From the NCBI GenBank assembly GCA_027082895.1, contig JALWTJ010000449.1, positions 1 to 12,857 on the forward strand: a stretch of DNA of 12,857 nucleotides, in the 5' to 3' direction. Under the pieces are notes generated by a model. That model was given only the letters and a program-made list of their open reading frames with translations, searched no databases and was not told the DNA's origin. Positions 1 to 9,456 of the stretch are shown here, in pieces. The position numbers were made by a program, and so were the translations under genes. How positions within the stretch are numbered: position 1 is the stretch's first letter; every line of letters begins with the position of its first letter. This stretch comes from Hyphomicrobiales bacterium (GTDB taxonomy: Bacteria; Pseudomonadota; Alphaproteobacteria; Rhizobiales; Devosiaceae).

Positions 1-309
1 TGTGGGCCTTACGGCCTTTACACAGGCAATCTGCTCCTCAAGATCGAAACTTCCCGCGGCCTCGGTTGTGATCTGCACGATCATGTCGGGGGCAACATCC
101 CCTATGCGGGCAATGGCCTCGCGATAGCGGCCCGGGTCGAGGGAATGGGCCCCCTTATCCGTGCGCACATGCAGGTGAAGTACCGCTGCGCCACTTTCAT
201 GGCACCGGCCGGCTTCCTCGGCAATTTCGCTCACCGTCACCGGAAGGCCGGGATGGTCGGCCTTGCCGCGTCGCGCCCCGTTGGGGGCCGCGATCACCAT
301 GGGTTTCAT
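1..309 (-). CDS. BKACE family beta-keto acid cleavage enzyme (3-keto-5-aminohexanoate cleavage protein type, DUF849), N-terminal part
   Basis: Reading the minus strand from an ATG at 309 gives 103 codons without a stop to the window edge, so only the N-terminal third is present. The protein begins MKPMVIAAPNGARRGKADHP and contains AAVLHLHVR, the family hallmark; its two histidines (about residues 45 and 47) match the zinc ligands of Kce. Enzymes of this family condense a beta-keto acid with acetyl-CoA and cleave it to acetoacetate plus a new acyl-CoA, in the cytoplasm. The start lies 3 bp after the stop of the UspA-family gene, with no convincing Shine-Dalgarno sequence, so translation may be coupled; an internal ATG at 300 is an alternative start. 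The gene is last in the visible TRAP operon, which suggests the imported compound or a derivative is its substrate. Family assignment is confident; the specific keto acid cannot be told from this fragment. Confidence 0.9.
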   Translation of the reverse strand, partial: MKPMVIAAPNGARRGKADHPGLPVTVSEIAEEAGRCHESGAAVLHLHVRTDKGAHSLDPGRYREAIARIGDVAPDMIVQITTEAAGSFDLEEQIACVKAVRPT

Positions 310-312
310 TGC

Positions 313-741
313 TCAATCGCGCACCACGAATACCGACTGACGCGCATGGCGCACCACGCGGGCGGCGTTGGGGCCGAGCAGATAGTCCTGCATTTCGGGG
401 CGATGGGATGCCAGCACGATCAGGTCGGCGCCAATTTCGTTGGCGGCGGCCACGATCTCCTTGTAGATGGTGCCGGCCCGAACATGCTGGTGGACCGTGA
501 TCCCGTCGGGCACATTCTCCTTCACATAAGTATCCAGCACACCGGACACCTCCCGTGTGGCCTTGTCCGAATAGTCCCGAGGAAAGAACGAGCCTACAAG
601 GGCCATGCCATAGTCGGGAACCACCGTCAGCACATGTAGGTCGGCTCTGCGGGTCCGGCTGAGTTCGATCGCCTCGGACAGAGCCTTTTGCGAGCTCGCC
701 GTGTTGCTGATATCAATAGGCAGCAGAATGGCTTTGGTCAT
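313..741 (-). CDS. universal stress protein, UspA family
   Basis: This 142-residue protein is a single Usp domain, the usual length. It opens with the hydrophobic strand KAILLPID and ends with the typical ASHRPEMQDYLLGPNAARVV...SVFVVRD. Usp domains are cytoplasmic, dimeric and often bind ATP through G-x2-G-x9-G-(S/T). Here that loop is non-canonical: the first glycine position reads Ala-Ser-His (111-113), and LGPNA (122-126) replaces the usual LG-S-V, so nucleotide binding is uncertain. The start is well supported by AAGGAGAGG 7-9 nt upstream, which overlaps the permease TAA stop and implies translational coupling. Usp genes adjacent to TRAP transporters are known: TeaD of Halomonas regulates the TeaABC ectoine transporter and binds ATP. 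By analogy this protein may modulate the permease encoded just upstream; that role is inferred. Confidence 0.93.
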   Translation of the reverse strand: MTKAILLPIDISNTASSQKALSEAIELSRTRRADLHVLTVVPDYGMALVGSFFPRDYSDKATREVSGVLDTYVKENVPDGITVHQHVRAGTIYKEIVAAANEIGADLIVLASHRPEMQDYLLGPNAARVVRHARQSVFVVRD

Positions 742-752
742 GATACCTCTCC

Positions 753-3410
<2,658 letters not shown>

Positions 3411-3555
3411 TGTCCCCTCCCATGCCGCACATGCCCTGTCTGCGGCTCTAAATTCTTTTCTTGTACCCTTGTGATCTGCTGTACGAACCGGCGACTCTCA
3501 TTGCTTTGACGGTCGCCCCCTGTTTCGCCCCACAGACAAACTTCAACAAATGGAC

Positions 3556-3574
3556 CGGCGGCACGTCGCCGCCG
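3556..3574 (-). promoter_or_regulatory. intercistronic GC-rich hairpin between binding-protein and permease genes
   Basis: A perfect 7-bp stem (CGGCGGC / GCCGCCG) with a 5-nt loop lies 28 bp after the binding-protein stop. Minus-strand sequence beyond the stem is only moderately U-rich (ATTTGTTGAAGTTTG), so this is not a strong intrinsic terminator. Such a structure could partly attenuate transcription or protect the 3' end of the upstream message, giving more binding protein than permease. That role is inferred from its position. The rest of the 191-bp gap shows nothing else clear apart from the permease ribosome binding site. Confidence 0.45.
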
Positions 3575-3601
3575 ATCCGGTGTTCAAAAGGAATTGGCGG
3601 A

Positions 3602-4558
3602 TTACATCCAGCCCTGTTCCTTGTAGTACTTTTCAGCGCCCGGATGCAGCGGAGCGGACAGGCCGTCCCGGATCATCTCTTCAGGCTTCAGGTTGGCAAA
3701 TGCCGGATGCAGGGCCTTGAACTGGTCAAGGTTTTCGAAAACGGCCTTGACCACCGTGTACACCACGTCATCGGGCACATCGGCACTGGTCACGAAGGTA
3801 GCACCCACACCAAAGGTGATGATGTCCTTGTCGTTGTTGTACATGCCGGCCGGAATGACAGCACGACGGTAGTAGGGGGTGTCAGCCACCAGCTTTTCGA
3901 TTTCCGGTGTCCAGGCATTGACCAGGTGCGAGGGGCAGGACGCGATGGATTCCTGAGTAAGGGCGGACGGATGGCCCACCAGCCAGAAATAGGCATCGAT
4001 CTTGTTGTCGCACAGGGCAGCCGAGGTTTCCGAAGACTTCATCTGGGCAGCAAGTGCCAGCTGATCGCGGGACCAGCCCATGGTGTTCTCGATGACTTCC
4101 CAAGTGCCCAGCGTACCGGAACCGGGGTTACCGATATTGACGCGCTTGCCGACCAGATCGGGCAGGTTTTCAATGCCCGAATCATCACGGGCCACGATGG
4201 TCACGGGCTCGGGATGAATGGAGAACACCGCACGCAGCTTGGTGAAGGGGCCCTTGTCCGAGAACTTGGAGGTGCCGTTATAGGCATGGTACTGCCAGTC
4301 GGACTGGGCAATGCCGAATTCCAGTTCGCCGGCACGAATGGTGTTGATGTTGTAGATCGACCCACCGGTGGATTCAGCCGAACAGCGAATGCCGGTATCC
4401 TTGCGGACCTTGTTGACCAGGCGACAGATGGCGCCACCTGCCGGGTAGTAAACCCCGGTCACGCCGCCGGTACCGATGGAAATGAACTGTTCTGCCTGGG
4501 CAGCGCCGGCAAACGTGCCTGCCACCATTACAGCCAGTGCCAAGATTTTTGTTTTCAT
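3602..4558 (-). CDS. TAXI family TRAP transporter solute-binding protein, periplasmic
   Basis: This 318-residue protein starts with a Sec signal peptide: MKTK, then a hydrophobic run, then AQA before the predicted cut at residue 22/23. The mature protein opens with EQFISIGTGGVTGVYYPAGG, the signature of the TAXI (TRAP-associated extracytoplasmic immunogenic) subfamily. It also has the expected ELEFGIAQSDWQYHAYNG segment (about 92-109) and a central GKRVNIGNPGSGTLGTWEVI stretch. Length is normal for the family. It captures ligand in the periplasm and delivers it to the fused permease encoded downstream. Reported TAXI ligands include glutamate, but subfamily identity does not fix the ligand here. 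The start is supported by GGGAGG 5-6 nt upstream and by signal-peptide geometry. It is the first gene of the operon. Confidence 0.96.
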   Translation of the reverse strand: MKTKILALAVMVAGTFAGAAQAEQFISIGTGGVTGVYYPAGGAICRLVNKVRKDTGIRCSAESTGGSIYNINTIRAGELEFGIAQSDWQYHAYNGTSKFSDKGPFTKLRAVFSIHPEPVTIVARDDSGIENLPDLVGKRVNIGNPGSGTLGTWEVIENTMGWSRDQLALAAQMKSSETSAALCDNKIDAYFWLVGHPSALTQESIASCPSHLVNAWTPEIEKLVADTPYYRRAVIPAGMYNNDKDIITFGVGATFVTSADVPDDVVYTVVKAVFENLDQFKALHPAFANLKPEEMIRDGLSAPLHPGAEKYYKEQGWM

Positions 4559-4569
4559 ATTTTCCTCCC

Positions 4570-4583
4570 GTGAAAAACTTCAC
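4570..4583 (-). promoter_or_regulatory. small leader hairpin abutting the ribosome binding site of the TAXI gene
   Basis: On the minus strand GTGAA-GTTT-TTCAC forms a perfect 5-bp stem with a 4-nt loop, ending directly at the GGGAGG ribosome binding site (+ strand 4564-4569). Such a hairpin could influence access to the binding-protein start codon. No known riboswitch class is recognised. The function is inferred from position only. Confidence 0.3.
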
Positions 4584-4602
4584 ACTATGTAAAACCTTTT
4601 AA

Positions 4603-4626
4603 CCTCTTTCCCGACCGGGAAAGAGG
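4603..4626 (-). promoter_or_regulatory. perfect 11-bp inverted repeat in the leader of the TRAP operon
   Basis: The arms CCTCTTTCCCG (4603-4613) and CGGGAAAGAGG (4616-4626) are exact reverse complements separated by two bases. The centre lies about 56 bp upstream of the binding-protein ATG. As DNA it could be an operator for a dimeric regulator; as RNA it would form a 9-11 bp leader hairpin followed by TTAAAAGGTTTT, which is partly U-rich and could act as an attenuator. The + strand side lacks a T-run. A 24-bp span with 11 perfect pairs is unlikely by chance in intergenic DNA. Which mechanism applies is unknown. Confidence 0.55.
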
Positions 4627-5086
4627 AGCGGAACCACAAACCGGGCTCCTTGGATGGACCAATTTCACATCGGCGAAACGTGTCCCCCCGAGATATAAAA
4701 TGCCCTGCACAACCCGATCTGCCGATCCCGCATGCCAAGGCATCCATCCCTGTGCGATTGAATGCATGGTTCACGGCTTCTTTCAACCGCTCTTTGTCAA
4801 TAATCCATCCAGAATGTGTGCCATATGCCTTTGTTGTGCCCATAATGTCAGTTTTGCCAAACTTTACGCGCAATTGTGGCAGATTTGATCGTATTTGGTG
4901 CAAAACGCTCACATTGGATGCGTCAAACCCGCGGGTGCGGTCGGTACGGACGCGATTCCCCTGTTCCCCTTCACTTCCGAACGAAGAACCTTTGCGCTGG
5001 CCTTCCCCTCCTGTCAGATCATGGCCTTTTGCCGATCGCGAAGCCGTTCGGGGGATTGAATTCCCTTTCCGGGCAGGAAACCGGAG
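4627..5086. other. gene-free stretch between the TRAP operon and the CoA-transferase gene
   Basis: No convincing gene is seen in these 460 bp. Short open frames exist on both strands but have no family resemblance, and most lack a good ribosome binding site. The part around 4790-4900 is visibly richer in A and T than its surroundings, as expected for a promoter region of the minus-strand TRAP operon. A possible -35-like CTGACA (minus strand, complement of 4845-4850) is followed at 18 bp only by a weak CATATG, so no promoter is called. Confidence 0.5.
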
Positions 5087-5098
5087 CTATTCCTCCGG
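5081..5098 (-). terminator. weak terminator-like hairpin spanning the CoA-transferase stop codon
   Basis: CCGGAG (5081-5086) and CTCCGG (5093-5098) are perfect 6-bp arms around a 6-nt loop that contains the TAG stop codon. On the minus strand the stem is followed only by TTTCC, so it would be a weak terminator at best. The call rests on geometry alone. Confidence 0.3.
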
Positions 5099-6298
5099 TT
5101 CGGCAAGCCAGTCCGCAAATACCGCTTCGGTGTCGGCCCCACAAACGGGGGGCGCCCGGCGATAGGTAACCGGCGTGCGGGAAAACCTGACAGGGTTGCC
5201 GATCACTTCGATGGGACCATAGGCGTGTTTCATGGGCACCCGCATCCCGCGTGCCTGCACCTGTTCAGAGGCAAAAACTTCTGCCAGATCATTAACTTCC
5301 CCGCAGGGCACCTTCCGGGCCCGCATCGCAGCAAGCAGGTCCGCGCTGTCGTGGTCGCGGACCCGTTCCGCCAGAATTGCGATCAGCTTTTCCCGGTTTT
5401 CCACCCGCCGGATATTGGTGGCATAGTCCGGATTTTCCGCCAGGCCGGGCACGCCCAGAATTTCGCAGAAGCGCTGAAACTGGCTGTCATTGCCCACGGC
5501 GACAATCACATGCCCGTCGCGGGTGGCAAAGGGTTGATAGGGCACGATATTGGGATGCTGGTTGCCGCGGCGCTGGGGCACCCGGCCGGACTGGAGATAG
5601 TTCATTCCCTGGTTGACCAGCCAGGAAATCTGACTGTCTACAAGAGCGATATCGATATGCTGGCCTTCCCCCGTCATGTCCCGATGGCGCAACGCGGCCA
5701 GAATGGCGGTTACCGCCTGCATGCCGCACACGACATCGGCAATTGCCACGCCCACCTTCATCGGGCTGCCCTCGGGTTCACCGGTCAGGCTCATGATGCC
5801 GCCAAAGGCCTGTGCCATCAGGTCATAACCGGGAAGATGGGCATTGGGTCCGGTCTGGCCGAACCCGGTAATGGAGCAATAAATGATTGCCGGGTTCACC
5901 TTGCGGATGCTTTCATAATCCAGACCATATTTTTTCAGGCCGCCCACCTTGAAATTTTCCAGCATGATATCTGCACGCCGGGCCAGTTGCCGGATCCGTT
6001 CGGCGCCTTCGGGCGTTGCCATGTCGATGGCAGCGGAACGCTTGTTGCGGTTGGCGGACAGGTAATAGGCGCTTTCCTGCGTCTGTCTGGCGTTCTGGTC
6101 ACACATGTAGGGCGGCCCCCATTTGCGGGTATCATCTCCCGTTCCGGGACGCTCGATCTTGACCACATCCGCGCCGTAATCCCCGAGCATTTGCGAACAG
6201 ATCGGCCCGGCAAGGATGCGGGACATGTCCAGCACGCGAATGCCGACCAGAGGCCCCTTTAGCGGGGTATCAGGATTGATGTTGCTTTTTTCGGCCAT
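5087..6298 (-). CDS. class III (CaiB/BaiF family) acyl-CoA transferase
   Basis: The protein is 403 residues long, normal for a type III CoA-transferase such as formyl-CoA:oxalate transferase. The N-terminal motif LVGIRVLDMSRILAGPICSQ (17-36) leads into LGDYGADVVKIERPGTGDDTR (38-58) and LSANRNKRSAAIDM (80-93). Asp188 in VGVAIADVVCGM aligns with the catalytic aspartate that forms the acyl-anhydride and then the acyl-CoA intermediate, and GEGQHIDIALVDS (210-222) is the expected following block. The enzyme moves CoA between carboxylic acids in the cytoplasm. The open frame runs upstream to 6562, but that extension lies inside the divergent lysR gene, so ATG 6298 is chosen; its ribosome binding site is weak. 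It is divergent from the LysR gene, a common arrangement for a regulator and its target. Acyl donor and acceptor are not deducible. Confidence 0.94.
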   Translation of the reverse strand: MAEKSNINPDTPLKGPLVGIRVLDMSRILAGPICSQMLGDYGADVVKIERPGTGDDTRKWGPPYMCDQNARQTQESAYYLSANRNKRSAAIDMATPEGAERIRQLARRADIMLENFKVGGLKKYGLDYESIRKVNPAIIYCSITGFGQTGPNAHLPGYDLMAQAFGGIMSLTGEPEGSPMKVGVAIADVVCGMQAVTAILAALRHRDMTGEGQHIDIALVDSQISWLVNQGMNYLQSGRVPQRRGNQHPNIVPYQPFATRDGHVIVAVGNDSQFQRFCEILGVPGLAENPDYATNIRRVENREKLIAILAERVRDHDSADLLAAMRARKVPCGEVNDLAEVFASEQVQARGMRVPMKHAYGPIEVIGNPVRFSRTPVTYRRAPPVCGADTEAVFADWLAEPEE

Positions 6299-6342
6299 TA
6301 CAGATCCATTCTTGCCCCGCAATAGGGACAGTTTCGCAAGAT

Positions 6343-6355
6343 AAAAGTGACTTTT
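6343..6355. promoter_or_regulatory. dyad symmetry in the CoA-transferase/lysR intergenic region, candidate operator
   Basis: AAAAGT-G-ACTTTT is a perfect 6-1-6 dyad in the 98-bp gap between the two divergent start codons. A shorter AGGT-A-ACCT dyad lies at 6371-6379, 18 bp upstream of the lysR ATG. LysR-type regulators usually bind dyads in such gaps, although this one does not fit the T-N11-A core. It is a candidate site only. Confidence 0.35.
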
Positions 6356-6396
6356 CCTGGCTCTAGTGTTAGGTAACCTTGCAAAAAGGTGCCACC

Positions 6397-7305
6397 ATGA
6401 ATCTTCAGCAGCTGAAAACCCTCGTTGCCATTTTCGAGAACAATAGTTTTTCCGCGGCGGCGGACAAGATGTCTTTGAGTCATTCCGCCATTTCCCTGCA
6501 GATGCGGACGCTGGAAGAGGAACTGGGGCAGGAACTGTTCGATCGTTCGACCCGCCCGGCAACCCTGACCCCTACCGGAAAGGCAACCGCGCTGGCAGCG
6601 CAAAAGGCGCTCAAGATGATCGAATCGGTGCGTCTGATCGGTACCGGTCAGCAGGCAAGCAACAAGATTTCCTTTGGTGTGGTGCCCACGGAAGCGCGCC
6701 ATCTGCTGCCGATGCTTCTGCGTGCCTTTCATCAGCGCCAGCCCAAGGCGCACGTTCAGGTCCGGTCCGACCTTTCGGGCAATCTGGCGCTGCAGGTGCT
6801 CAACATGGATCTGGACTTTGCCATCCTGACGGCCCCCATAACGGCGCTTCCCGAACTCACGGTGCAGGAACTGGTCGTGGAACCCCTGTTCGTGATTGCT
6901 CCCCGGCACGTTCGGGCGCGTACCGATGAGGAACTGCTCAGCCGGCACCCCTTCATTGCCTTTGAAGCCATGACATGGATGGGGCACCAGGTTTCTGCCC
7001 GCCTGCAGTCGCGCGGTATCCGGGTCAACGAAATCATGGAGGTGGACAATCTTGATGCCATTGAAACCATGGTCACGGAAGGGTTTGGCGTTTCCATCGT
7101 TCCCCAGCGTTTTCTGGCCCCTCCCCTGTCGGACAAGCTCACTGTCATTCCCTTTGGCAGGCCCCAGGAAATCCGGCGTCTGGTTCTGGTTCACCGGGCG
7201 GGAGAGGAAACGGACCTGCCCATTGCCAATATCCGGCAGTTCATTCGCTCCCGCACCCCTGATCCGGGGCAATGGGATGCACCGCGCAATACCAACAGCT
7301 ATTGA
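6397..7305 (+). CDS. LysR family transcriptional regulator
   Basis: This 302-residue protein has the standard LysR layout. A winged helix-turn-helix occupies about residues 1-60: MNLQQLKTLVAIFENNSFSA, then AADKMSLSHSAISLQMRTLE and ELGQELFDRSTRPATLTPTG. A periplasmic-binding-protein-like effector domain follows (about 90-295), with ISFGVVPTEARHLLPMLL and TMVTEGFGVSIVPQRFLA as typical landmarks. ATG 6397 is preferred over the TTG at 6379 because AAGG sits 7-10 nt upstream and the HTH then begins at the usual residue 3. The gene is divergent from the CoA-transferase and upstream of the DauA-like gene, so either or both may be targets and a pathway metabolite may be the co-inducer; this is inferred. 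Length is normal and nothing is missing. Confidence 0.95.
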   Translation: MNLQQLKTLVAIFENNSFSAAADKMSLSHSAISLQMRTLEEELGQELFDRSTRPATLTPTGKATALAAQKALKMIESVRLIGTGQQASNKISFGVVPTEARHLLPMLLRAFHQRQPKAHVQVRSDLSGNLALQVLNMDLDFAILTAPITALPELTVQELVVEPLFVIAPRHVRARTDEELLSRHPFIAFEAMTWMGHQVSARLQSRGIRVNEIMEVDNLDAIETMVTEGFGVSIVPQRFLAPPLSDKLTVIPFGRPQEIRRLVLVHRAGEETDLPIANIRQFIRSRTPDPGQWDAPRNTNSY

Positions 7306-7329
7306 CCCGGAACGCTGGCTGGCAGGACT

Positions 7330-7347
7330 GGCATGAACGGCCATGCC
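7330..7347 (+). terminator. possible weak hairpin after lysR
   Basis: GGCATG (7330-7335) and CATGCC (7342-7347) form a perfect 6-bp stem with a 6-nt loop, 25 bp after the lysR stop. No T-run follows, so intrinsic termination is doubtful. Confidence 0.2.
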
Positions 7348-7357
7348 TGGCCGGCAC

Positions 7358-7381
7358 GAATATCCAACTTCAAGAATATCC
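7358..7381 (+). promoter_or_regulatory. direct repeat GAATATCC x2 upstream of the DauA-like gene, possible regulator site
   Basis: The octamer GAATATCC occurs exactly at 7358-7365 and 7374-7381, 16 bp apart, just upstream of a -35-like TTGACG (7385-7390). No good -10 hexamer is found at the right spacing. Paired repeats beside a -35 suggest an activator site, but the evidence is only the repeat itself. Confidence 0.3.
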
Positions 7382-7489
7382 CTGTTGACGGGGATTGGCC
7401 ATGACAGGTAGCCGGGCATTCGTTAGGCTGGGCGCACGTTACCCGGCCTCTTGTTCACCCTGTTTCCTTCCAGAGAAAGCGGATGTGCG

Positions 7490-8626
7490 ATGACTTCTCC
7501 GATTCATGATTTTGCCGTCATAGGCGCGGGGATCGCGGGGGCCTCCGTTGCCGCCGAGTTGTCAAAAACGGCGTCGGTCATCCTGCTGGAAATGGAGCCG
7601 CAGCCCGGGTACCACACGACCAGCCGATCGGCTGCCATTCTGGCGCCGGGCTATGGCGTGGCCCCCGTTCGCGCCCTGGTAGGGGCATCCGTCCCCTTTC
7701 TGCTGCATCCCCCCGCTGATTTTTCCAGATCCCCCCTGACAACAGGGCCGCGGCCCATTCTGACAATTTCTCGAAAGGATCAGCTCGAGGTACTCGATCG
7801 CCTTCATGCAGAACTGTCACGGGAAAGCAATGTCAGCCGCCTTGACGCGTCAGAAGTGCACAGGAAGGCCCCCCTGCTCCGGCCCGGCTATGCGGCGGGG
7901 GGATTGCTGGACCCGCAAGGCCATGATCTTGACGTGCATGCGCTGCATTCGGGGTATCTCACCATGTTCACAACCAATGGGGGACGTCTGGAAACGGGGG
8001 CGCGGGTGGCGAGCCTGAAGCAGACTGACGGGGTGTGGGAGATTGGCACATCCGGGGGCAGCTGGAAGGCGGCAACCGTGGTCAATGCTGCAGGCGCATG
8101 GGCCGAACAGATCGGCCGGCTGGCCGGGGCGGAAGTTATCGGGCTGGTTGCCAAGCGACGCACTGCCTTGACGATCGGGGTGCCCGAAGGCCTGCAAACG
8201 GACCGTTTGCCGTTCGTGGTGGATGTGCAGGAGCAATTCTATCTCAAGCCCGATGCGGGACAATTGCTGATTTCACCTGCCAATGAAGACCCCATGCCCC
8301 CGTGCGATGTACAGCCGGAAGATTTGGATGTTGCCATTTGCGTGGATCGGATCGAAAGAGCCTTTGACCTCACCATCTCCCGCATTGCGAGCAAATGGGC
8401 CGGTTTGCGCAGTTTTGTTGCCGATGGGTGTCCTGTCATCGGCTATTCGGAACAGTCCCCGCGCTTTTTCTGGCTGGCCGGACAGGGGGGGAACGGTATT
8501 CAGACGGCACCGGCCGCGGCCCGGCTGGCAGCATCCCTTGTTCTCAGGCATGACATACCTGCGGACATTCGCGAACAGGAGCTGAACATACGTTCCCTGT
8601 CACCAGCCCGGCCGGGTATCGGATAA
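7490..8626 (+). CDS. FAD-dependent D-amino-acid dehydrogenase-like oxidoreductase (DauA-related, DAO fold)
   Basis: This 378-residue flavoprotein has the FAD Rossmann motif VIGAGIAGASVAAELS (10-25), an acidic end to the second strand (LLEMEPQPGYHTTSRSAA, 32-49), VVNAAGAWA (197-205) and a C-terminal WAGLRSFVADG...GQGGNGIQTA block (303-340). From memory it aligns along nearly its whole length with D-arginine dehydrogenase DauA of Pseudomonas aeruginosa. Tyr251 in FYLKPDAG and Arg307 in GLRSF match substrate-carboxylate and active-site residues there. DauA His48 and Glu87 appear replaced by Ile50 and Ile90, so a basic D-amino acid is unlikely; a neutral D-amino acid or another secondary amine is possible. 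Such enzymes oxidise the amine to an imine that hydrolyses to a 2-keto acid. ATG 7490 precedes the FAD motif at normal spacing; the ribosome binding site is poor. No dauB-like partner is adjacent. Confidence 0.9.
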   Translation: MTSPIHDFAVIGAGIAGASVAAELSKTASVILLEMEPQPGYHTTSRSAAILAPGYGVAPVRALVGASVPFLLHPPADFSRSPLTTGPRPILTISRKDQLEVLDRLHAELSRESNVSRLDASEVHRKAPLLRPGYAAGGLLDPQGHDLDVHALHSGYLTMFTTNGGRLETGARVASLKQTDGVWEIGTSGGSWKAATVVNAAGAWAEQIGRLAGAEVIGLVAKRRTALTIGVPEGLQTDRLPFVVDVQEQFYLKPDAGQLLISPANEDPMPPCDVQPEDLDVAICVDRIERAFDLTISRIASKWAGLRSFVADGCPVIGYSEQSPRFFWLAGQGGNGIQTAPAAARLAASLVLRHDIPADIREQELNIRSLSPARPGIG

Positions 8627-8724
8627 GGAATAGTAAAACCTTCCCTTGGCATTGCCTGAGCGGAAAATTCGCGTGATACTGTGGACCTGACCTGCCACAG
8701 CGTGCCGCGCAGCGGATTCAGCGA

Positions 8725-9234
8725 TCAGTTCCGCGCAAAGGCTGTCCGTCTCCCGAAGGACGCTTTTTGCCGTGCGGCATTGTCGGTGCGAGACGTATCA
8801 CCTGCACGAAGGACAGTGGAAACCGGGTCAGTGGGCACTTTGCACGAAACCTGCTGCTTCATCTTCGCAATGGCGCTATCCACATTGCTGAAGTCATAGA
8901 CTTCAGGGGTATCGTTGCGGCCGGACAGGGAAAAGCCGAACGCAATCGGATCGGCAGCCGGACCATAAGTGTTGGCGCCAGATGTACCGGGCACAAAGCC
9001 CAGATACAGAATCTGCCACGGCGTCAACAGAAGCCACCACCCGCTTTTGTCCATGTCGTGATAGCGCTTGATGCTTGCGGTGAAATAGATATAGCCGGCG
9101 GCTAGCATACCAAGCTGCAGAAGAACCGATCCCTGCAATACGGATACGAACGCGCTCAGGCCCACACAAACGAGTTGGGCTGTCCACCACTGGAGCCGCG
9201 TAATTCGTCCGTCAAATCCAAAGAGATGTCCCAT
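8725..9234 (-). CDS. DUF805 family inner-membrane protein
   Basis: This 169-residue protein carries the DUF805 signature: GHLFGFDGRITRLQWW at the start, IKRYHDMDKSGWW (55-67) after the second hydrophobic segment and the GANTYGPAADP loop (86-96). Three to four membrane segments are expected between about residues 15 and 85. DUF805 proteins (for example YhaH of E. coli) have no established biochemical role. The hydrophilic C-terminal tail of about 70 residues (100-169) is longer than in the minimal family and ends with KASFGRRTAFARN. ATG 9234 is chosen over an ATG 13 codons upstream because GGGAA lies 7-11 nt before it and the conserved motif begins there. It is divergent from the small gene at 9457 and convergent with the DauA-like gene, so it seems to be transcribed alone. 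Confidence 0.88.
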   Translation of the reverse strand: MGHLFGFDGRITRLQWWTAQLVCVGLSAFVSVLQGSVLLQLGMLAAGYIYFTASIKRYHDMDKSGWWLLLTPWQILYLGFVPGTSGANTYGPAADPIAFGFSLSGRNDTPEVYDFSNVDSAIAKMKQQVSCKVPTDPVSTVLRAGDTSRTDNAARQKASFGRRTAFARN

Positions 9235-9349
9235 GTGACATTCCCGACAGAGGTAATCCCGATTGTGGCCCATTGCCTGATCCCGCCAAACCTAGGGCAC
9301 AAGGTGCAAAGGACGAATAAAGCGCTCTGGAACAAGTTTTCCCATTCGG

Positions 9350-9366
9350 CTAACCTTGGCCTAACC
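9350..9366. promoter_or_regulatory. CTAACC direct repeat one helical turn apart in a divergent intergenic region
   Basis: CTAACC occurs at 9350-9355 and 9361-9366, an 11-bp period, within the 222-bp gap between the DUF805 gene and the small plus-strand gene. Same-face repeats can be protein sites, but the motif is short and chance is possible. No clear promoter hexamers were identified on either strand here. Confidence 0.2.
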
Positions 9367-9456
9367 ATGTGGCTTGCCCGCTCTTGTGCGAACGGGCGAC
9401 GGACGTGGCAGCTGTTGGAGACAGTTCCCTCATACACGCAATGCCAAGGAGACATC

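Noticed and set aside
3461..4573. 370-codon plus-strand open frame opposite the TAXI binding-protein gene
   Set aside because: The minus-strand product has a signal peptide and TAXI signature; this frame is its complement shadow.
4580..4912. 110-codon minus-strand open frame in the gap upstream of the TAXI gene
   Set aside because: It runs through the perfect inverted repeat and the leader hairpin, lacks a ribosome binding site at the first ATG and resembles no known protein. A small leader peptide is not excluded.
6298..7419. Long minus-strand open frame (373 codons) opposite the LysR gene
   Set aside because: The plus-strand LysR reading is unmistakable over the same bases; the antisense translation has no domain pattern.
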